A DNA stretch of 64,000 nucleotides from Methylobacterium longum (GCF_022179385.1 NZ_BPQS01000013.1:1-64000); one strand, 5' to 3'. Shown: positions 39,659-49,231, counted from the first letter of the stretch. Numbers and translations are program-made. Notes: generated by a model not told the origin, from the letters alone.

Positions 39659-39865
39659 ATGGACGAACCGAGCCGGATCGACCGCCTGGAGATGCGTCTC
39701 ACCGAGCAGGAGGCCACGATCGAGGATCTGAACCGGACCGTGACCGCGCAGTGGCAGCTGATCGACCGCCTCACGCGGCAGGTCGACGGGCTCCGGGAGC
39801 AGGTGGAGGAGGCGGCGGTCCGCGCCGCGCCGCGCGGAGCGGAGCCGCCGCCTCCCCACTACTGA
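39659..39865 (+). CDS. slyX: SlyX family protein
   Basis: 68 residues, a short coiled coil (RIDRLEMRLTEQEATIEDLN) with the SlyX C-terminal Pro-rich PPPPHY. A GTG directly upstream (39656) is an alternative start. The function in E. coli is unknown. It is convergent with the dehydrogenase gene. Confidence 0.88.
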   Translation: MDEPSRIDRLEMRLTEQEATIEDLNRTVTAQWQLIDRLTRQVDGLREQVEEAAVRAAPRGAEPPPPHY

Positions 39866-39881
39866 CGCGCCGCGCGGCTCG

Positions 39882-41315
39882 TCAGAAGTTCGCCTGCGTG
39901 ACGAACTTGGTCACCAGGTAGGCGTCGAGCGCCTCCGGGCCGCCCTCGCTGCCGTAGCCCGAATCCTTCACGCCGCCGAACGGCGTCTCCGGCAGGGCCA
40001 AGCCGTGGTGGTTGATGGAGATCATGCCGCTCTCGACCCCGTTGGACACCCGGGCCGCGCGCTCGGCCGAGCGGGTGTAGGCGTAGGCCGCCAGGCCGTA
40101 GGGCAGCCGGTTGGCCTCGGCCAGCGCCTCGTCGTCGTCCGAGAAGCGGTTGATCAAGGCCACGGGCCCGAAGGGCTCCTCGTTCATGATTCGGGCGGTG
40201 AGCGGCACCTCGGTGAAGACGGTCGGCTCGAAGAAATTGCCCTGGTTGCCGATGCGCTGGCCGCCGGTGCGCAGGCCGGCCCCGCTCGTTTCCGCGTCGG
40301 CGCTCAGCGCCGTGATGTCGTCGAGGCGGCGGCCGTGGATCAGGGGACCCATCTTGGTGTCGGGATCCAATCCGTCGCCGACCTTCAGGGCCTTGGCGAA
40401 GCTCGTGAAGCCCTCGACGAAGCGGTCGAACACCGTATCGTGCACCAGGAAGCGGGTCGGCGAGACGCAGACCTGTCCGGCATTGCGGAACTTCGACGGG
40501 GCGAGGACCGCGATGGCCTTCTCGACGTCCGCGTCGCCGAACACGATCGCCGGCGCGTGGCCGCCGAGTTCCATGGTCGCGCGCTTCATGTGCTCGCCCG
40601 CCAGCGCGGCGAGCTTCTTGCCGACCACGGTCGAGCCGGTGAACGAGATCTTCCGGATGACCGGGTGCGGGATCAGGTAGGCCGAGATGGTCGCCGGATC
40701 GCCGTAGACGAGCGAGAGCGCATCGCCCGGGATGCCGGCATCCAGGAAGGCGCGGACCAGGGCCGCGCAACTGGCCGGCGTGTCCTCGGGGCCTTTCAGG
40801 ATCACCGTGCAGCCGGTGCAGAGGGCCGCCGAGATCTTGCGGACCGCTTGGTTGATCGGGAAGTTCCAGGGCGTGAAGCAGGCCACCGGACCCACCGGCT
40901 CGCGGATCACCGCCTGCAGGACGCCGTCGGCGCGCCCCGGGATGACGCGGCCGTATGCGCGCTTACCTTCCTCCGCGAACCAGTCGATGATGTCGGCCGC
41001 CGCCAGGGTCTCCATCCGCGCTTCGGCAAGCGGCTTGCCCTGCTCCTGGGTCATGGTGCGGGCGATGTCGTCGGCCCGGGCGCGCAGCAGGTCGGCGGCC
41101 TTGCGCATCACCTTGGCGCGTTCGAACGGCGCCACCTTCCGCCACGCCGGGAACGCACGGGCGGCGGCCTCCAGGGCCTCGTCGAGATCGGCCTGTGTGG
41201 CGACGGCGCATTGTCCGATCGTCTCGCCCGTAGCCGGGTTCAGGACCCCCAGGGTCTCCCGGTCGGCGCCCGCGCGCCAGCGCCCGGCGATGTGAAGCTC
41301 GGTATCCGGATACAT
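39882..41315 (-). CDS. gabD: NAD(P)-dependent succinate-semialdehyde dehydrogenase family protein
   Basis: 477 residues. It has ALDH motifs with catalytic Glu in [12 protein letters not shown] and Cys in [12 protein letters not shown], the cofactor loop [12 protein letters not shown], and [15 protein letters not shown]. The overall pattern is close to GabD. It would oxidise succinate semialdehyde to succinate, though other semialdehydes are possible. The ATG at 41315 ([13 protein letters not shown]) matches family starts. No gabT is adjacent. Confidence 0.88.
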   Translation of the reverse strand: MYPDTELHIAGRWRAGADRETLGVLNPATGETIGQCAVATQADLDEALEAAARAFPAWRKVAPFERAKVMRKAADLLRARADDIARTMTQEQGKPLAEARMETLAAADIIDWFAEEGKRAYGRVIPGRADGVLQAVIREPVGPVACFTPWNFPINQAVRKISAALCTGCTVILKGPEDTPASCAALVRAFLDAGIPGDALSLVYGDPATISAYLIPHPVIRKISFTGSTVVGKKLAALAGEHMKRATMELGGHAPAIVFGDADVEKAIAVLAPSKFRNAGQVCVSPTRFLVHDTVFDRFVEGFTSFAKALKVGDGLDPDTKMGPLIHGRRLDDITALSADAETSGAGLRTGGQRIGNQGNFFEPTVFTEVPLTARIMNEEPFGPVALINRFSDDDEALAEANRLPYGLAAYAYTRSAERAARVSNGVESGMISINHHGLALPETPFGGVKDSGYGSEGGPEALDAYLVTKFVTQANF

Positions 41316-41416
41316 CGGTCGATTCCCGCCCGGCCGCACGATCGGCCGTGGGCGGAATGTGGACATACGGCGCGACCCGGCAATGCCTCCCGCGGCATGG
41401 CTGGTCCCGTTTGTAT

Positions 41417-42205
41417 TCAGGCTGCTGCGCGGCTCGTGGTTCCAGGCACCTGCACGACCGTCGCCGCGCCGTGGCGGGCGCGGAGCGTGCCGCCCTTCGG
41501 GACGACCTGCCATCCCTCGCGGCATCCGTCGATCGGCTCCGAGACCACCACGATGCCGCCGGGACCCTCGCGGTAGTACAGGCTCGGGGGACGGCCGTCG
41601 CAGGCCCAGCGATAGGCGGTGAGCGTCTCGCCGTCGGTCAGGAGCGCGGTGAAGCGCAGCGGCTCGCAGACATTGGCGGCCGCCATCAGCTCGCGGATGG
41701 AGCCCAGCGTCCGCGCCATCGCGCCAACCGGATCGGTCTCGAGCCCGTTGGCCAGCGCTAGCAGGAAGATCGCCTCGGAATCGGTGCTGCCGCGGCGGTG
41801 ATCGTAATAGGCGTCCGGGATCATGGCCTCGAGCCGGCGCTTGATCCGATGGTAGCCGCCGATCTGGCCATTATGCATGAACAGATGGCGGCCGTGGACG
41901 AACGGATGGCAGTTCGCCCGGGCGGTCGCGGTGCCGGTCGAGGCGCGCACATGGGCGAAGAACGTCCGCGCCCGGACCTGCCCGCACAGGTTCACCAAGT
42001 TCTCGTCCGACCACGCCGGCGAGATATCCCGATAGACCCCCGGTTCCGGCCGCTCGGCGTACCAGCCGATGCCGAACCCGTCGCCGTTGGTTTCGGTCTT
42101 CCCTTCGTCGGCGTGCAGCGACTGATGCACCAGCGAGTGGGTCGGCGCGCAGACGAGGTCGGAGAGGAAGACCGGCTCACCGCTGTAGGCGAGGAAACGG
42201 CACAT
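41417..42205 (-). CDS. Class II glutamine amidotransferase (YafJ/EgtC-like)
   Basis: 262 residues. The N-terminal nucleophile Cys2 lies in [15 protein letters not shown], and the Ntn glutaminase motifs [20 protein letters not shown] and [10 protein letters not shown] are intact. Family members release ammonia from glutamine; EgtC instead hydrolyses a gamma-glutamyl bond in ergothioneine synthesis. No egtB or egtD is nearby, so the YafJ-like label is safer. Confidence 0.92.
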   Translation of the reverse strand: MCRFLAYSGEPVFLSDLVCAPTHSLVHQSLHADEGKTETNGDGFGIGWYAERPEPGVYRDISPAWSDENLVNLCGQVRARTFFAHVRASTGTATARANCHPFVHGRHLFMHNGQIGGYHRIKRRLEAMIPDAYYDHRRGSTDSEAIFLLALANGLETDPVGAMARTLGSIRELMAAANVCEPLRFTALLTDGETLTAYRWACDGRPPSLYYREGPGGIVVVSEPIDGCREGWQVVPKGGTLRARHGAATVVQVPGTTSRAAA

Positions 42206-42527
42206 GGGGGAGGTCGATCCTTCAGCTCTGGTCCGCGTTGAATCCGCCGAGAACGCCCCACCGGGATGGGTCCGCGCCGCCCAGCAGGTTAACAGTCGGT
42301 CCACTTCGGTGAACAGTTTCTTAACCGCCCGTGCGTTGCGCCAATTTCGGGCGTTGTGCACGAAAGTGATGACCCTTGGCCGCAGGGCAGGCATACGCCC
42401 GCCGAATCGCCACGACTCTTGTGAGCCGGCTCCTGACAGGCCAGCATGGCCGAATCGGGGAATCAGAAGCCTGCTCATGAGGCCGTGACCCGTCGAGGGG
42501 TAAATCACCGAGATCAGGAGACCTTTC
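42206..42527. other. 322-base divergent spacer
   Basis: It separates the amidotransferase and response-regulator genes and holds no gene. An AT-richer part at 42285-42335 includes GGTTAAC and TTAACC arms in inverted order about 30 bases apart, which could mark an operator or the amidotransferase promoter. AGGAGA just before 42528 is the ribosome site of the response regulator. Confidence 0.4.
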
Positions 42528-42920
42528 ATGGATCGCGCACAGCCCGATAGTTCCAGCCCCGTGGCTCTCGTCGTCGAGGACGACGCGGCGGTGCGCGATC
42601 TCGCCACCGCGGTGCTGGAAGAGACGGATCTCGGCGTGATCGCTTGCGAGAGCGCGGAGGCGGCCCTGTCGGTGCTGGAGCGCGCCGACGTCACCGTGGC
42701 CCTGCTCTTCGCCGACGTGCGCCTGCCGGGCGCGATGGACGGTATCTCCCTCGCTCAGGCGGTGGGCCGCCGCTGGCCGGACGTGCGCGTGGTCATCACC
42801 TCCGGGGCGAGCCGCGACGCGCGCCTGCCCGATCAGGCGGTGTACATGCAGAAGCCGTGGCGCGCCCTCGACGTGCTGGTTCAGGCCGAACGCGCGACGA
42901 TCGCCGCCAAAGCTGCCTGA
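42528..42920 (+). CDS. Single-domain response regulator
   Basis: 130 residues, one receiver domain and nothing else. The acidic pair is in VVEDDAAV, the phospho-acceptor Asp is in LLFADVRLPG, the Thr/Ser switch is in VITSGAS, and Lys is in YMQKPW. Like CheY, it must act by protein contact rather than DNA binding. No kinase gene is adjacent. AGGAGA lies seven bases before the ATG. Confidence 0.93.
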   Translation: MDRAQPDSSSPVALVVEDDAAVRDLATAVLEETDLGVIACESAEAALSVLERADVTVALLFADVRLPGAMDGISLAQAVGRRWPDVRVVITSGASRDARLPDQAVYMQKPWRALDVLVQAERATIAAKAA

Positions 42921-42963
42921 ACCCGGGCGGCCTGAAGCAAGGCTGCCTGAGCCTGGGCGGCCT
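42912..42963 (+). repeat. 30-bp unit repeated twice, overlapping the response-regulator stop
   Basis: GCTGCCTGA-CC-GGGCGGCCT occurs at 42912-42933 and again at 42942-42963 with two mismatches, a period of 30 bases. The first copy includes the stop codon TGA. It is probably a small local duplication; its role is unknown. Confidence 0.6.
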
Positions 42964-43117
42964 TTCCGAACGGTCTGCGTGAGCGCAGCGGCGCGACCTG
43001 GAGCCTCACGACCTCCCCGGGCGTGGGGCGACGGGCTTGTTTCGCTTCGCTCGCGAGACCGGCGGCCTGGCCGAGCGGGCGGATGGCCGGCAGGACCCGC
43101 CCGGCACCCGGCCATAG

Positions 43118-43148
43118 AAAAAGCCCGGCCGCTGACGCGGGCCGGGCT
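43118..43148 (-). terminator. Intrinsic terminator of rpsU
   Basis: On the minus strand AGCCCGGCC pairs with GGCCGGGCT (nine base pairs, 9-base loop) and is followed by five T. It begins 24 bases after the rpsU stop codon. This is a textbook rho-independent terminator. Confidence 0.88.
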
Positions 43149-43172
43149 CTTTCGAAGCCGCTCCGTGGTCGC

Positions 43173-43508
43173 TCAGGCGACGGGAGCCGGCGTGACCGGG
43201 ACCTGACCCGAGGCGTTGCCGCCCTGCGGCTGCGCCGCCGTCGGGGACGGGAAGCCGGGGCGACGGCCGCCGGCGGGGAAACGGGGCTTCGGCTTCGGCG
43301 CGGCGATCAGGCCCTCGCGGATCGCGGTCTTGCGGGCCTGCTTGCGGGCGCGGCGGACGGCCTCGGCCTTTTCGCGAGCTTTGCGCACGGACGGCTTCTC
43401 ATAAGCCTTGCGCTGCTTCATCTCGCGGAAGATGCCCTCGCGCTGCATCTTCTTCTTGAGGACGCGGAGCGCTTGATCGACGTTGTTGTCGCGAACGAGT
43501 ACCTGCAA
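43173..43508 (-). CDS. rpsU: 30S ribosomal protein S21 with C-terminal extension
   Basis: 111 residues starting at a TTG ([20 protein letters not shown]), which is the conserved S21 N-terminus; AGAGGATC lies at ribosome-site distance. The S21 core ends near residue 65. A Lys/Pro/Arg-rich tail with [13 protein letters not shown] continues for about 45 residues, longer than the 71-residue E. coli protein. The gene has a putative promoter, a large leader hairpin and a strong terminator, so it seems to be its own transcription unit. Confidence 0.93.
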   Translation of the reverse strand: MQVLVRDNNVDQALRVLKKKMQREGIFREMKQRKAYEKPSVRKAREKAEAVRRARKQARKTAIREGLIAAPKPKPRFPAGGRRPGFPSPTAAQPQGGNASGQVPVTPAPVA

Positions 43509-43562
43509 CGGACTTGATCCTCTGGACCTGGATTTGGGGCTCGCGCAGCCCGCCGCCGATCT

Positions 43563-43622
43563 GGAAACCGGCAACGTCCCTCGCCCGGGATGAACCCGGG
43601 AGGGACGGGAACGTCGGTTTCC
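43563..43622 (-). promoter_or_regulatory. Large structured hairpin in the rpsU 5' leader
   Basis: On the minus strand GGAAACCG at the 5' end pairs with CGGTTTCC at the 3' end. Inside, CGTCCCT pairs with AGGGACG and CCCGGG pairs with CCCGGG around a TTCAT loop. The 60-base element lies 55-114 bases before the rpsU start and so within a likely leader RNA. Ribosomal-protein leaders are often autoregulatory, but no known motif is recognised here. Confidence 0.55.
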
Positions 43623-43655
43623 GAATCGGCGTGGAGCCCACGCATTGGCGGGCCT

Positions 43656-43682
43656 ATTACACCAAGCGCGCACCAGTTCCAA
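43656..43682 (-). promoter_or_regulatory. Candidate promoter of rpsU
   Basis: On the minus strand TTGGAA (43682-43677) is followed 15 bases later by TGTAAT (43661-43656). Spacing is slightly short, but the -10 matches five of six consensus bases. It would start transcription some 25 bases before the leader hairpin. Confidence 0.35.
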
Positions 43683-43729
43683 CCTGCTTGCGCGATCCAT
43701 CTTCGCCGGTGTCGTGCTAGGTTGCGCGG

Positions 43730-44776
43730 ATGAGACACGACGACTCGCAGCAATTCGCCAGCGACAACTACTCCGGCATCTGCCCGGAGGCCTGGTCGGC
43801 CATGGAGGCGGCCAATCGCGGCCATGCCCCGGCCTACGGCGAGGACGGGTGGACGCAGCGCGCCGCCGACGCGTTCCGGGCCCTCTTCGAGACCGAGTGC
43901 GAAGTGTTCTTCGCGTTCAACGGCACCGCCGCCAACGCCCTGGCGTTGGCCGCCCTCTGCCAGTCCTATCACAGCGTGATCTGCGCCGATTCGGCCCATG
44001 TCGAGACCGACGAGTGCGGCGCACCGGAATTCTTCTCCAACGGCTCGAAGCTGCTGACCGTCCGGACCGAGGGCGGCAAGCTCACGCCGGACGCGATCCG
44101 CGGCCTCGCTCAGAACCGGAGCGACATCCACTTCCCGCGGCCGCGGGTTGTAACGATCACGCAGCCCACCGAGACGGGTCAGGTCTACAGCCTCGCCGAG
44201 CTGCGGGCGCTGTCGGCGACCTGCCGAGACCTCGGTCTTGCGCTCCACATGGACGGCTCGCGCTTCGCCAATGCCTGCGCGAGCCTCGGCTGCAGCCCGG
44301 GCGACATGACGTGGCGGGCGGGCATCGACGTCCTGTGCTTCGGCGGTACCAAGAACGGGATGCATGCCGGCGAGGCGGTGGTGTTCTTCGATCCGAAGCT
44401 CGCCGAGGATTTCGGCTACCGCTGCAAGCAGGCGGGCCAACTGGCCTCGAAGATGCGCTTCCTCGCGGCCCCCTGGGTCGGCATGCTGGAGAGCGGCGCA
44501 TGGCTGAGGAACGCCACGCACGGGAACGCCTGCGCCCGGCGCTTCGCCGAGGCCGTCGCCGGGCTGCCAGGGGTGCGGGCACTGTTTCCCGTGGAGGCCA
44601 ACGCGGTCTTCCTGACGCTGCCGCCCGCCACCATGGACGGCCTGCGCGCCCGGGGATGGCGGTTCTACACCTTCATCGGCGGTGGCGCGCGCTTCATGTT
44701 CGCCTGGGACGCGAAGCCCGGGCGCGTGGACGAGCTGGTCCGCGACCTCGGTGCGCTCTCCGCCGCGGCGGCGTGA
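43730..44776 (+). CDS. ltaE: Low-specificity threonine aldolase family protein (PLP enzyme)
   Basis: 348 residues. The N-terminus [17 protein letters not shown], the PLP-binding Lys in [15 protein letters not shown] and the cofactor Asp/Arg stretch [11 protein letters not shown] are those of beta-eliminating lyases related to LtaE. The expected reaction is threonine (or another beta-hydroxy amino acid) cleavage to glycine and an aldehyde. It is divergent from rpsU. Confidence 0.9.
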   Translation: MRHDDSQQFASDNYSGICPEAWSAMEAANRGHAPAYGEDGWTQRAADAFRALFETECEVFFAFNGTAANALALAALCQSYHSVICADSAHVETDECGAPEFFSNGSKLLTVRTEGGKLTPDAIRGLAQNRSDIHFPRPRVVTITQPTETGQVYSLAELRALSATCRDLGLALHMDGSRFANACASLGCSPGDMTWRAGIDVLCFGGTKNGMHAGEAVVFFDPKLAEDFGYRCKQAGQLASKMRFLAAPWVGMLESGAWLRNATHGNACARRFAEAVAGLPGVRALFPVEANAVFLTLPPATMDGLRARGWRFYTFIGGGARFMFAWDAKPGRVDELVRDLGALSAAAA

Positions 44777-44936
44777 GCACGGGGCCGGACCGGTCGATCC
44801 GAGCCGCGCTCCGATCCCCGCGCGGCCGATGCGATCCGGCCTTGCCCGAGGGGATGCGAACTGACTTACAAGGTCGAGTATGGGGACGAGGCCCGGGCGG
44901 TAAGTCGGCCACGCCGCCCGGGCCACGGGGCACACG

Positions 44937-45380
44937 ATGAACGACACTGTCCTGGTCCTGAACGGGCCGAACCTGAACCTGCTCGGCAAGCGACAGCCCG
45001 AGATCTACGGCCGCGAGACGCTGGCCGACGTCGAGGCTCTTTGCCGCGACACGGCCGCCGGCTTCGGGCTGCAGGTCGATTTTCGGCAAAGCAATGCGGA
45101 GCACGTGCTGATCGACGCGATCCACGATTTCCGTGTCGGATCCGCCGGGATCGTCATCAACGCGGGGGCCTACACCCACACCTCGGTGGCGATCCTCGAC
45201 GCGCTGAACACCTGCGCGGTGCCGGTGATCGAGTGCCACATCTCGAACGTCCACCGGCGCGAGGCCTTCCGCCATCACTCCTATATCTCGCTCGCCGCGA
45301 CGGCCGTGCTCGCCGGGTTCGGGACGCACGGCTACGCGCTCGCAATCCGGCACCTCGCGCATCTCCGGGCCGGCGCTTGA
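44937..45380 (+). CDS. aroQ: 3-dehydroquinate dehydratase, type II
   Basis: 147 residues. [17 protein letters not shown] contains the catalytic Arg and Tyr region, [17 protein letters not shown] the substrate loop, and [17 protein letters not shown] the active His. It catalyses the third step of the shikimate pathway. It lies 160 bases after ltaE; no accBC (often downstream in alphaproteobacteria) follows, and pyrE does instead. Confidence 0.96.
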   Translation: MNDTVLVLNGPNLNLLGKRQPEIYGRETLADVEALCRDTAAGFGLQVDFRQSNAEHVLIDAIHDFRVGSAGIVINAGAYTHTSVAILDALNTCAVPVIECHISNVHRREAFRHHSYISLAATAVLAGFGTHGYALAIRHLAHLRAGA

Positions 45381-45523
45381 GGCGCGGATAGCGTCCCGCG
45401 CAGACTTGACGCGTGCGGAGCCAGGGCGGAGGAGGGCGGCCAGACCTCAGTCTCACGCGCTCTCAGCCCCCGGCCGGGTCCGTCGCCGATGGAGAGCGCC
45501 CTCAGCGGGAGCGCGCACGCCGC

Positions 45524-46225
45524 ATGACCAGCCCCTTCCTGCCCCTCGACCGGACGGTGATCGCCCGCGAGGCGGCCAAGATGTTCCTCGAGATCGGCGC
45601 GGTCCTCTTCTACAAGGACGAGCCGTTCAAGTTCACGTCGGGCTGGGCGAGCCCGGTCTACACGGACAGCCGGAAGATCATCTCGTTCCCGCGCCTGCGC
45701 TCGACCCTCATGGACTTCGCCACCGCCACGATCGTGCGCGAGATCGGCTACGAGAAGCTCACCCACATCGCGGGCGGCGAGACCGCCGGCATCCCCTTCG
45801 CGGCCTGGATCGCCGACCGGATGATGCTGCCGATGCAGTACATCCGGAAGAAGCCCAAGGGCTTCGGCCGCAACGCCCAGATCGAGGGCGAGATCGTCGA
45901 GGGCGCCCGGACGCTGCTGGTCGAGGACCTCGCCACCGACGGGCGCAGCAAGGTGAATTTCTGCAACGCCCTGCGCGAGTCCGGCGCCCAGGTCGATCAC
46001 TGCTTCGTGCTGTTCTACTACGACATCTTCCCGGGCAGCGCCGCGCTGATGGAGGAGATCGGCATCAAGCTCCACTATCTCACCACGTGGTGGGACGTGC
46101 TGGCGGTGGCCAAGGAGATGGGCACCTTCGACCCGAAGACGCTCGACGAGGTCGAGCGCTTCCTCAACGCCCCGGCCGAATGGTCGGCGGCCCATGGCGG
46201 CATCTCCGCCTTCGGTCAGGCCTGA
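45524..46225 (+). CDS. pyrE: Orotate phosphoribosyltransferase
   Basis: 233 residues. [18 protein letters not shown] and the PRPP loop [13 protein letters not shown] are diagnostic. It converts orotate and PRPP to OMP in pyrimidine synthesis. It sits 12 bases before pyrC, so the two form an operon. The ATG at 45524 is preferred over upstream in-frame codons. Confidence 0.95.
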   Translation: MTSPFLPLDRTVIAREAAKMFLEIGAVLFYKDEPFKFTSGWASPVYTDSRKIISFPRLRSTLMDFATATIVREIGYEKLTHIAGGETAGIPFAAWIADRMMLPMQYIRKKPKGFGRNAQIEGEIVEGARTLLVEDLATDGRSKVNFCNALRESGAQVDHCFVLFYYDIFPGSAALMEEIGIKLHYLTTWWDVLAVAKEMGTFDPKTLDEVERFLNAPAEWSAAHGGISAFGQA

Positions 46226-46237
46226 GGAGTTTTCGCG

Positions 46238-47317
46238 ATGGGCGTCGCCGACCTGTTCCCCGCCGAGCGCCAGGAGGCGAAGCCGGTCGAGCGGATCACC
46301 ATCCGCCGGCCGGACGACTGGCACATCCACCTGCGCGACGGCGCGATGCTCAAAGCGGTGCTGCCCTACACGGCGGCGCAGTTCGCCCGGGGCATCATCA
46401 TGCCGAACCTCGTGCCGCCGGTGACCACGGTCGCGGCCGCGCGGGCCTACCGAGAGCGCATTCTGGCGGCTCTGCCCGCCGGGATGGACTTCACGCCGCT
46501 GATGACCTGCTACCTGCGGGACGACACGGATCCGGCCGAGATCGAGCGCGGCTTCAAGGACAAGGTCTGGGTCGCCGCCAAGCTCTACCCGGCGGGCGCG
46601 ACCACGAACTCGCATGCCGGCGTCACCGACCTCCTCGGGATCGCCCCCGTGCTGGAGCGCATGGAGCGGATCGGCATGCCGCTTCTGATCCACGGCGAGG
46701 CGACCGAACCGGAGATCGACATCTTCGACCGCGAGGCCGCCTTCATGGAGGGCAGCCTGATCCCGCTGCTCGGCCGCCACCAGGGGCTGAAGGTCACCGT
46801 GGAGCACGCCACCACGGCGGAGATCCTCGACGTGGTCCGGGAGCACCGGAGCCGGTGCGCGGCCACGATCACGCCGCACCACCTCGTGATCAACCGGACC
46901 CACATCTTCCAGGGGGGCCTGCGCCCGCACCTCTACTGCCTGCCGGTGGCCAAGCGCGAGCGGCACCGGCTCGCGCTGCGCAAGGCTGCGACCTCGGGCG
47001 AGGCCTGCTTCTACCTCGGCACGGACACCGCTCCGCATGTCCGCGGCGCCAAGGAGGCGTCCTGCGGCTGCGCCGGCGTGTTCTGCGGGCCCTCCGCGCT
47101 CCAGACCTACGTGCAGGTCTTCGACGAGGAGGGGGCACTGGACCGGTTCGAGGCCTTCGCGTCGCTCAACGGCGCCCGTTTCCACGGGCTGGAGCCCAAT
47201 GCCGGGACCGTGACCCTGGAGCGGCGGCCGGGCCGGGTCGCAGAGGCGGTCGCGGTGGACGACACGGCGGTGGTGGTGTTCCGCGGTGAGGAGACGCTGC
47301 CCTGGTCGGTGGCGTGA
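46238..47317 (+). CDS. pyrC: Dihydroorotase (PyrC type)
   Basis: 359 residues. WHIHLRDG supplies two zinc-ligand His, AAKLYPAGATTNS holds the carboxylated Lys, and HGEAT, EHATT and LGTDTAPH complete the binuclear centre. The length resembles E. coli PyrC (348). It closes the dihydroorotate ring one step before PyrD. It is translated from an ATG just after pyrE. Confidence 0.95.
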   Translation: MGVADLFPAERQEAKPVERITIRRPDDWHIHLRDGAMLKAVLPYTAAQFARGIIMPNLVPPVTTVAAARAYRERILAALPAGMDFTPLMTCYLRDDTDPAEIERGFKDKVWVAAKLYPAGATTNSHAGVTDLLGIAPVLERMERIGMPLLIHGEATEPEIDIFDREAAFMEGSLIPLLGRHQGLKVTVEHATTAEILDVVREHRSRCAATITPHHLVINRTHIFQGGLRPHLYCLPVAKRERHRLALRKAATSGEACFYLGTDTAPHVRGAKEASCGCAGVFCGPSALQTYVQVFDEEGALDRFEAFASLNGARFHGLEPNAGTVTLERRPGRVAEAVAVDDTAVVVFRGEETLPWSVA

Positions 47318-47344
47318 CGGCCTCAGTGGCGGCCGGACGTCATC

Positions 47345-47422
47345 GCGAGCGCAGCGAAGCGACCCAGGGCAGCGCGACAACGGTGATCGTCGCGCGACAC
47401 TGGATCGCTTCGCTGCGCTCGC
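47345..47422. repeat. REP-like inverted repeat
   Basis: GCGAGCGCAGCGAAGCGA (47345-47362) and its exact reverse complement TCGCTTCGCTGCGCTCGC (47405-47422) flank a 42-base centre. Intergenic elements with this GCGAGCGNAGCGAAGC core recur in many alphaproteobacterial genomes. Copy number here is one pair. Confidence 0.65.
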
Positions 47423-47520
47423 AAACACCGACAGCGGCATTCCATCCTTTCAGCTAAAGGCGTCTTTGCCTGGATCCAACCTCCGGCTACCGATCTCCGT
47501 CGATCCGGAGGTAGTTTTCG

Positions 47521-48966
47521 ATGCAGGACGCGCGACAGGACGGCATCACGGGGCTCGGCGCCGTGGACCTCGCCGCCGCCATCCGCGGCCGGGTGGTCTC
47601 CTGCGGGGAGGTGATGCGCGCCTATCTGGAGCGGATCCACCGGATCAACCCGCAGGTGAATGCCCTCGTGGGCCTCGCGGATGATGCCGCGCTCCTGCGG
47701 GAGGCCGAGGCCGCCGACGCCGCCCTGGCGCGCGGCGATGCCGTCGGCCCGCTGCACGGTTTCCCGCTGGCCGTGAAGGATCTCGACCCCGTCCGCGGCC
47801 TGCGGTTTACCCAAGGATCCCCGATCTTCGCCGACCGGATCGCCGAGACCGACTCGATCATGGTGGCCCGGCTGCGCGCCGCTGGGGCGATCTTCATCGG
47901 CAAGACCAACATCCCCGAGTTCGGCCTGGGCTCGCACAGCTTCAACCCGGTCTACGGCGCCACCGGCAACGCCTACGATCCGGAAAAGACCGGGGGCGGA
48001 TCGAGCGGCGGCGCCGCCGTGGCGGTGGCTCTGCGGATGCAGCCGGTCGCCGACGGCAGCGACCATGCCGGGTCGCTGCGCAACCCGCCGGCCTTCAACA
48101 ATTGCTACGGCCTGCGCCCGAGCTGGGGCCGGATCCCGGCCGAGGCCAAGGACGTGTTCAGCCCCGGCCTCGGGGTGCTCGGCGCCATCGGCCGGACGCC
48201 CGCCGATATCGGCCTGATGCTCTCGGTGCTGGCAGGCTACGATCCGCGCTGCCCGAACGCCATCCGGCAGGATCCATCCGCCTTCGCGAACTCGCTCGCC
48301 CGCGATTTCCGCGGCACGCGGATCGCGTGGCTCGGCGATTGCGGCGGGCAGATCCCGTTCGATCCCGGCGTGCTCGACCTCGGGCGTTCCGCGCTCTCAA
48401 CCTTCGTCGACATCGGCTGCATCGTCGAGGAGGCGATACCCCGCTACGACATGGAGCAGCTCTGGCAGGACTGGCTGGTGCTGCGGGCCTTCACGGTCGC
48501 GGCGTCGCTCCGCCCGTTCCACGACGAGTCCCGTCAGCGGGCACTGCTGAAGCCGGAGGCCGTCTGGGAGGTGGAGCGGGGGCTGGCGCTCGGCGCCGAC
48601 CGGATCATCGCGGCCCTGGAGGGGCGCACGCGCTGGTACGAGACCCTGCGCCGCTTCATGGACGCCTACGATTTCGTCGTCATGCCGAGCGCCCAGGTCT
48701 TCCCGTTCGACAAGACCCTGCGCTGGCCCGGGACGGTGGGCGGGCAGGCGATGGACACCTATCACCGCTGGATGCAGATCACGATTCCGGCGACGATGTC
48801 GGGCCTGCCGGCCCTCGACGTCCCGGCCGGCTTCGGAGCGGGCGGCCTGCCCACCGGCATCCAGATCGTCGGCCCCAATCATGGCGAGCTCGCCTGCCTG
48901 CAACTTGGCGCGGCCTACGACGCGGCGAGCAACTGGGTCCGGCGCTTCCCGCCGTCGCTGCAGTGA
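47521..48966 (+). CDS. Amidase-signature family protein
   Basis: 481 residues. The Ser-Ser-Lys triad is intact: Lys86 in AVKDLD, cis-Ser161 in GGGSSGGAA and nucleophile Ser185 in DHAGSLRNPP. Residue 184 region reads DHAGS rather than the more common DIGGS. The substrate (amide, carbamate or aminoacyl) is unknown. It is an independent gene downstream of the inverted repeat. Confidence 0.92.
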   Translation: MQDARQDGITGLGAVDLAAAIRGRVVSCGEVMRAYLERIHRINPQVNALVGLADDAALLREAEAADAALARGDAVGPLHGFPLAVKDLDPVRGLRFTQGSPIFADRIAETDSIMVARLRAAGAIFIGKTNIPEFGLGSHSFNPVYGATGNAYDPEKTGGGSSGGAAVAVALRMQPVADGSDHAGSLRNPPAFNNCYGLRPSWGRIPAEAKDVFSPGLGVLGAIGRTPADIGLMLSVLAGYDPRCPNAIRQDPSAFANSLARDFRGTRIAWLGDCGGQIPFDPGVLDLGRSALSTFVDIGCIVEEAIPRYDMEQLWQDWLVLRAFTVAASLRPFHDESRQRALLKPEAVWEVERGLALGADRIIAALEGRTRWYETLRRFMDAYDFVVMPSAQVFPFDKTLRWPGTVGGQAMDTYHRWMQITIPATMSGLPALDVPAGFGAGGLPTGIQIVGPNHGELACLQLGAAYDAASNWVRRFPPSLQ

Positions 48967-49020
48967 GGGGCATTGACCGGCTCGACACAGGGAAACAGCA
49001 CGAACAGCCGCGCGGACGCG

Positions 49021-49049
49021 TTGACCGGCACCACGCGCTCCGCTATGAG
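49021..49049 (+). promoter_or_regulatory. Candidate sigma-70 promoter of the ilvBN leader
   Basis: TTGACC at 49021-49026, a 17-base spacer and TATGAG at 49044-49049. It would start transcription about 70 bases before the leader peptide. Matches are four to five of six at each box, so it is a reasonable but unproven candidate. Confidence 0.5.
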
Positions 49050-49125
49050 GCCCGACACTTCACGCGCGACCGGTGTCGATCCACGTCGGATCGACTGGCC
49101 GCCGCGAGGCGAGTACGGATATCCG

Positions 49126-49176
49126 ATGACCACGATCCTTATTGTAGCGGTAGCGTCACCGACGGGGCGGCCCTGA
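49126..49176 (+). CDS. ilvB leader peptide (transcription attenuator)
   Basis: A 16-residue open frame, MTTILIVAVASPTGRP. It holds Ile-Leu-Ile-Val-Ala-Val, the end products and competing substrates of the pathway it precedes. The codons CTT, ATT, GTA and GTA are unusual in this GC-rich genome, which would increase sensitivity to charging. The 3' end GGCCCTGAG (49169-49177, including the stop) can pair with CTCGGGGCC (49216-49224), which is part of the terminator. Stalling upstream would leave this arm free and prevent termination. Confidence 0.8.
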   Translation: MTTILIVAVASPTGRP

Positions 49177-49208
49177 GCTAGGGTCGCGATCCGAGCGGTG
49201 GCGCATGC

Positions 49209-49231
49209 AGGGTCCCTCGGGGCCCTTTTTT
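49209..49231 (+). terminator. Attenuator terminator upstream of ilvB
   Basis: AGGGTCC pairs with GGGCCCT (seven pairs including one G-U, CTCG loop), followed directly by six T at 49226-49231. It lies 33 bases after the leader-peptide stop and 167 before ilvB. The alternative antiterminator pairing consumes the loop and right arm. Confidence 0.86.

Noticed and set aside
42206..42527. A small gene in the amidotransferase/response-regulator spacer
   Set aside because: No frame with coding character; the region is explained as a divergent promoter spacer.
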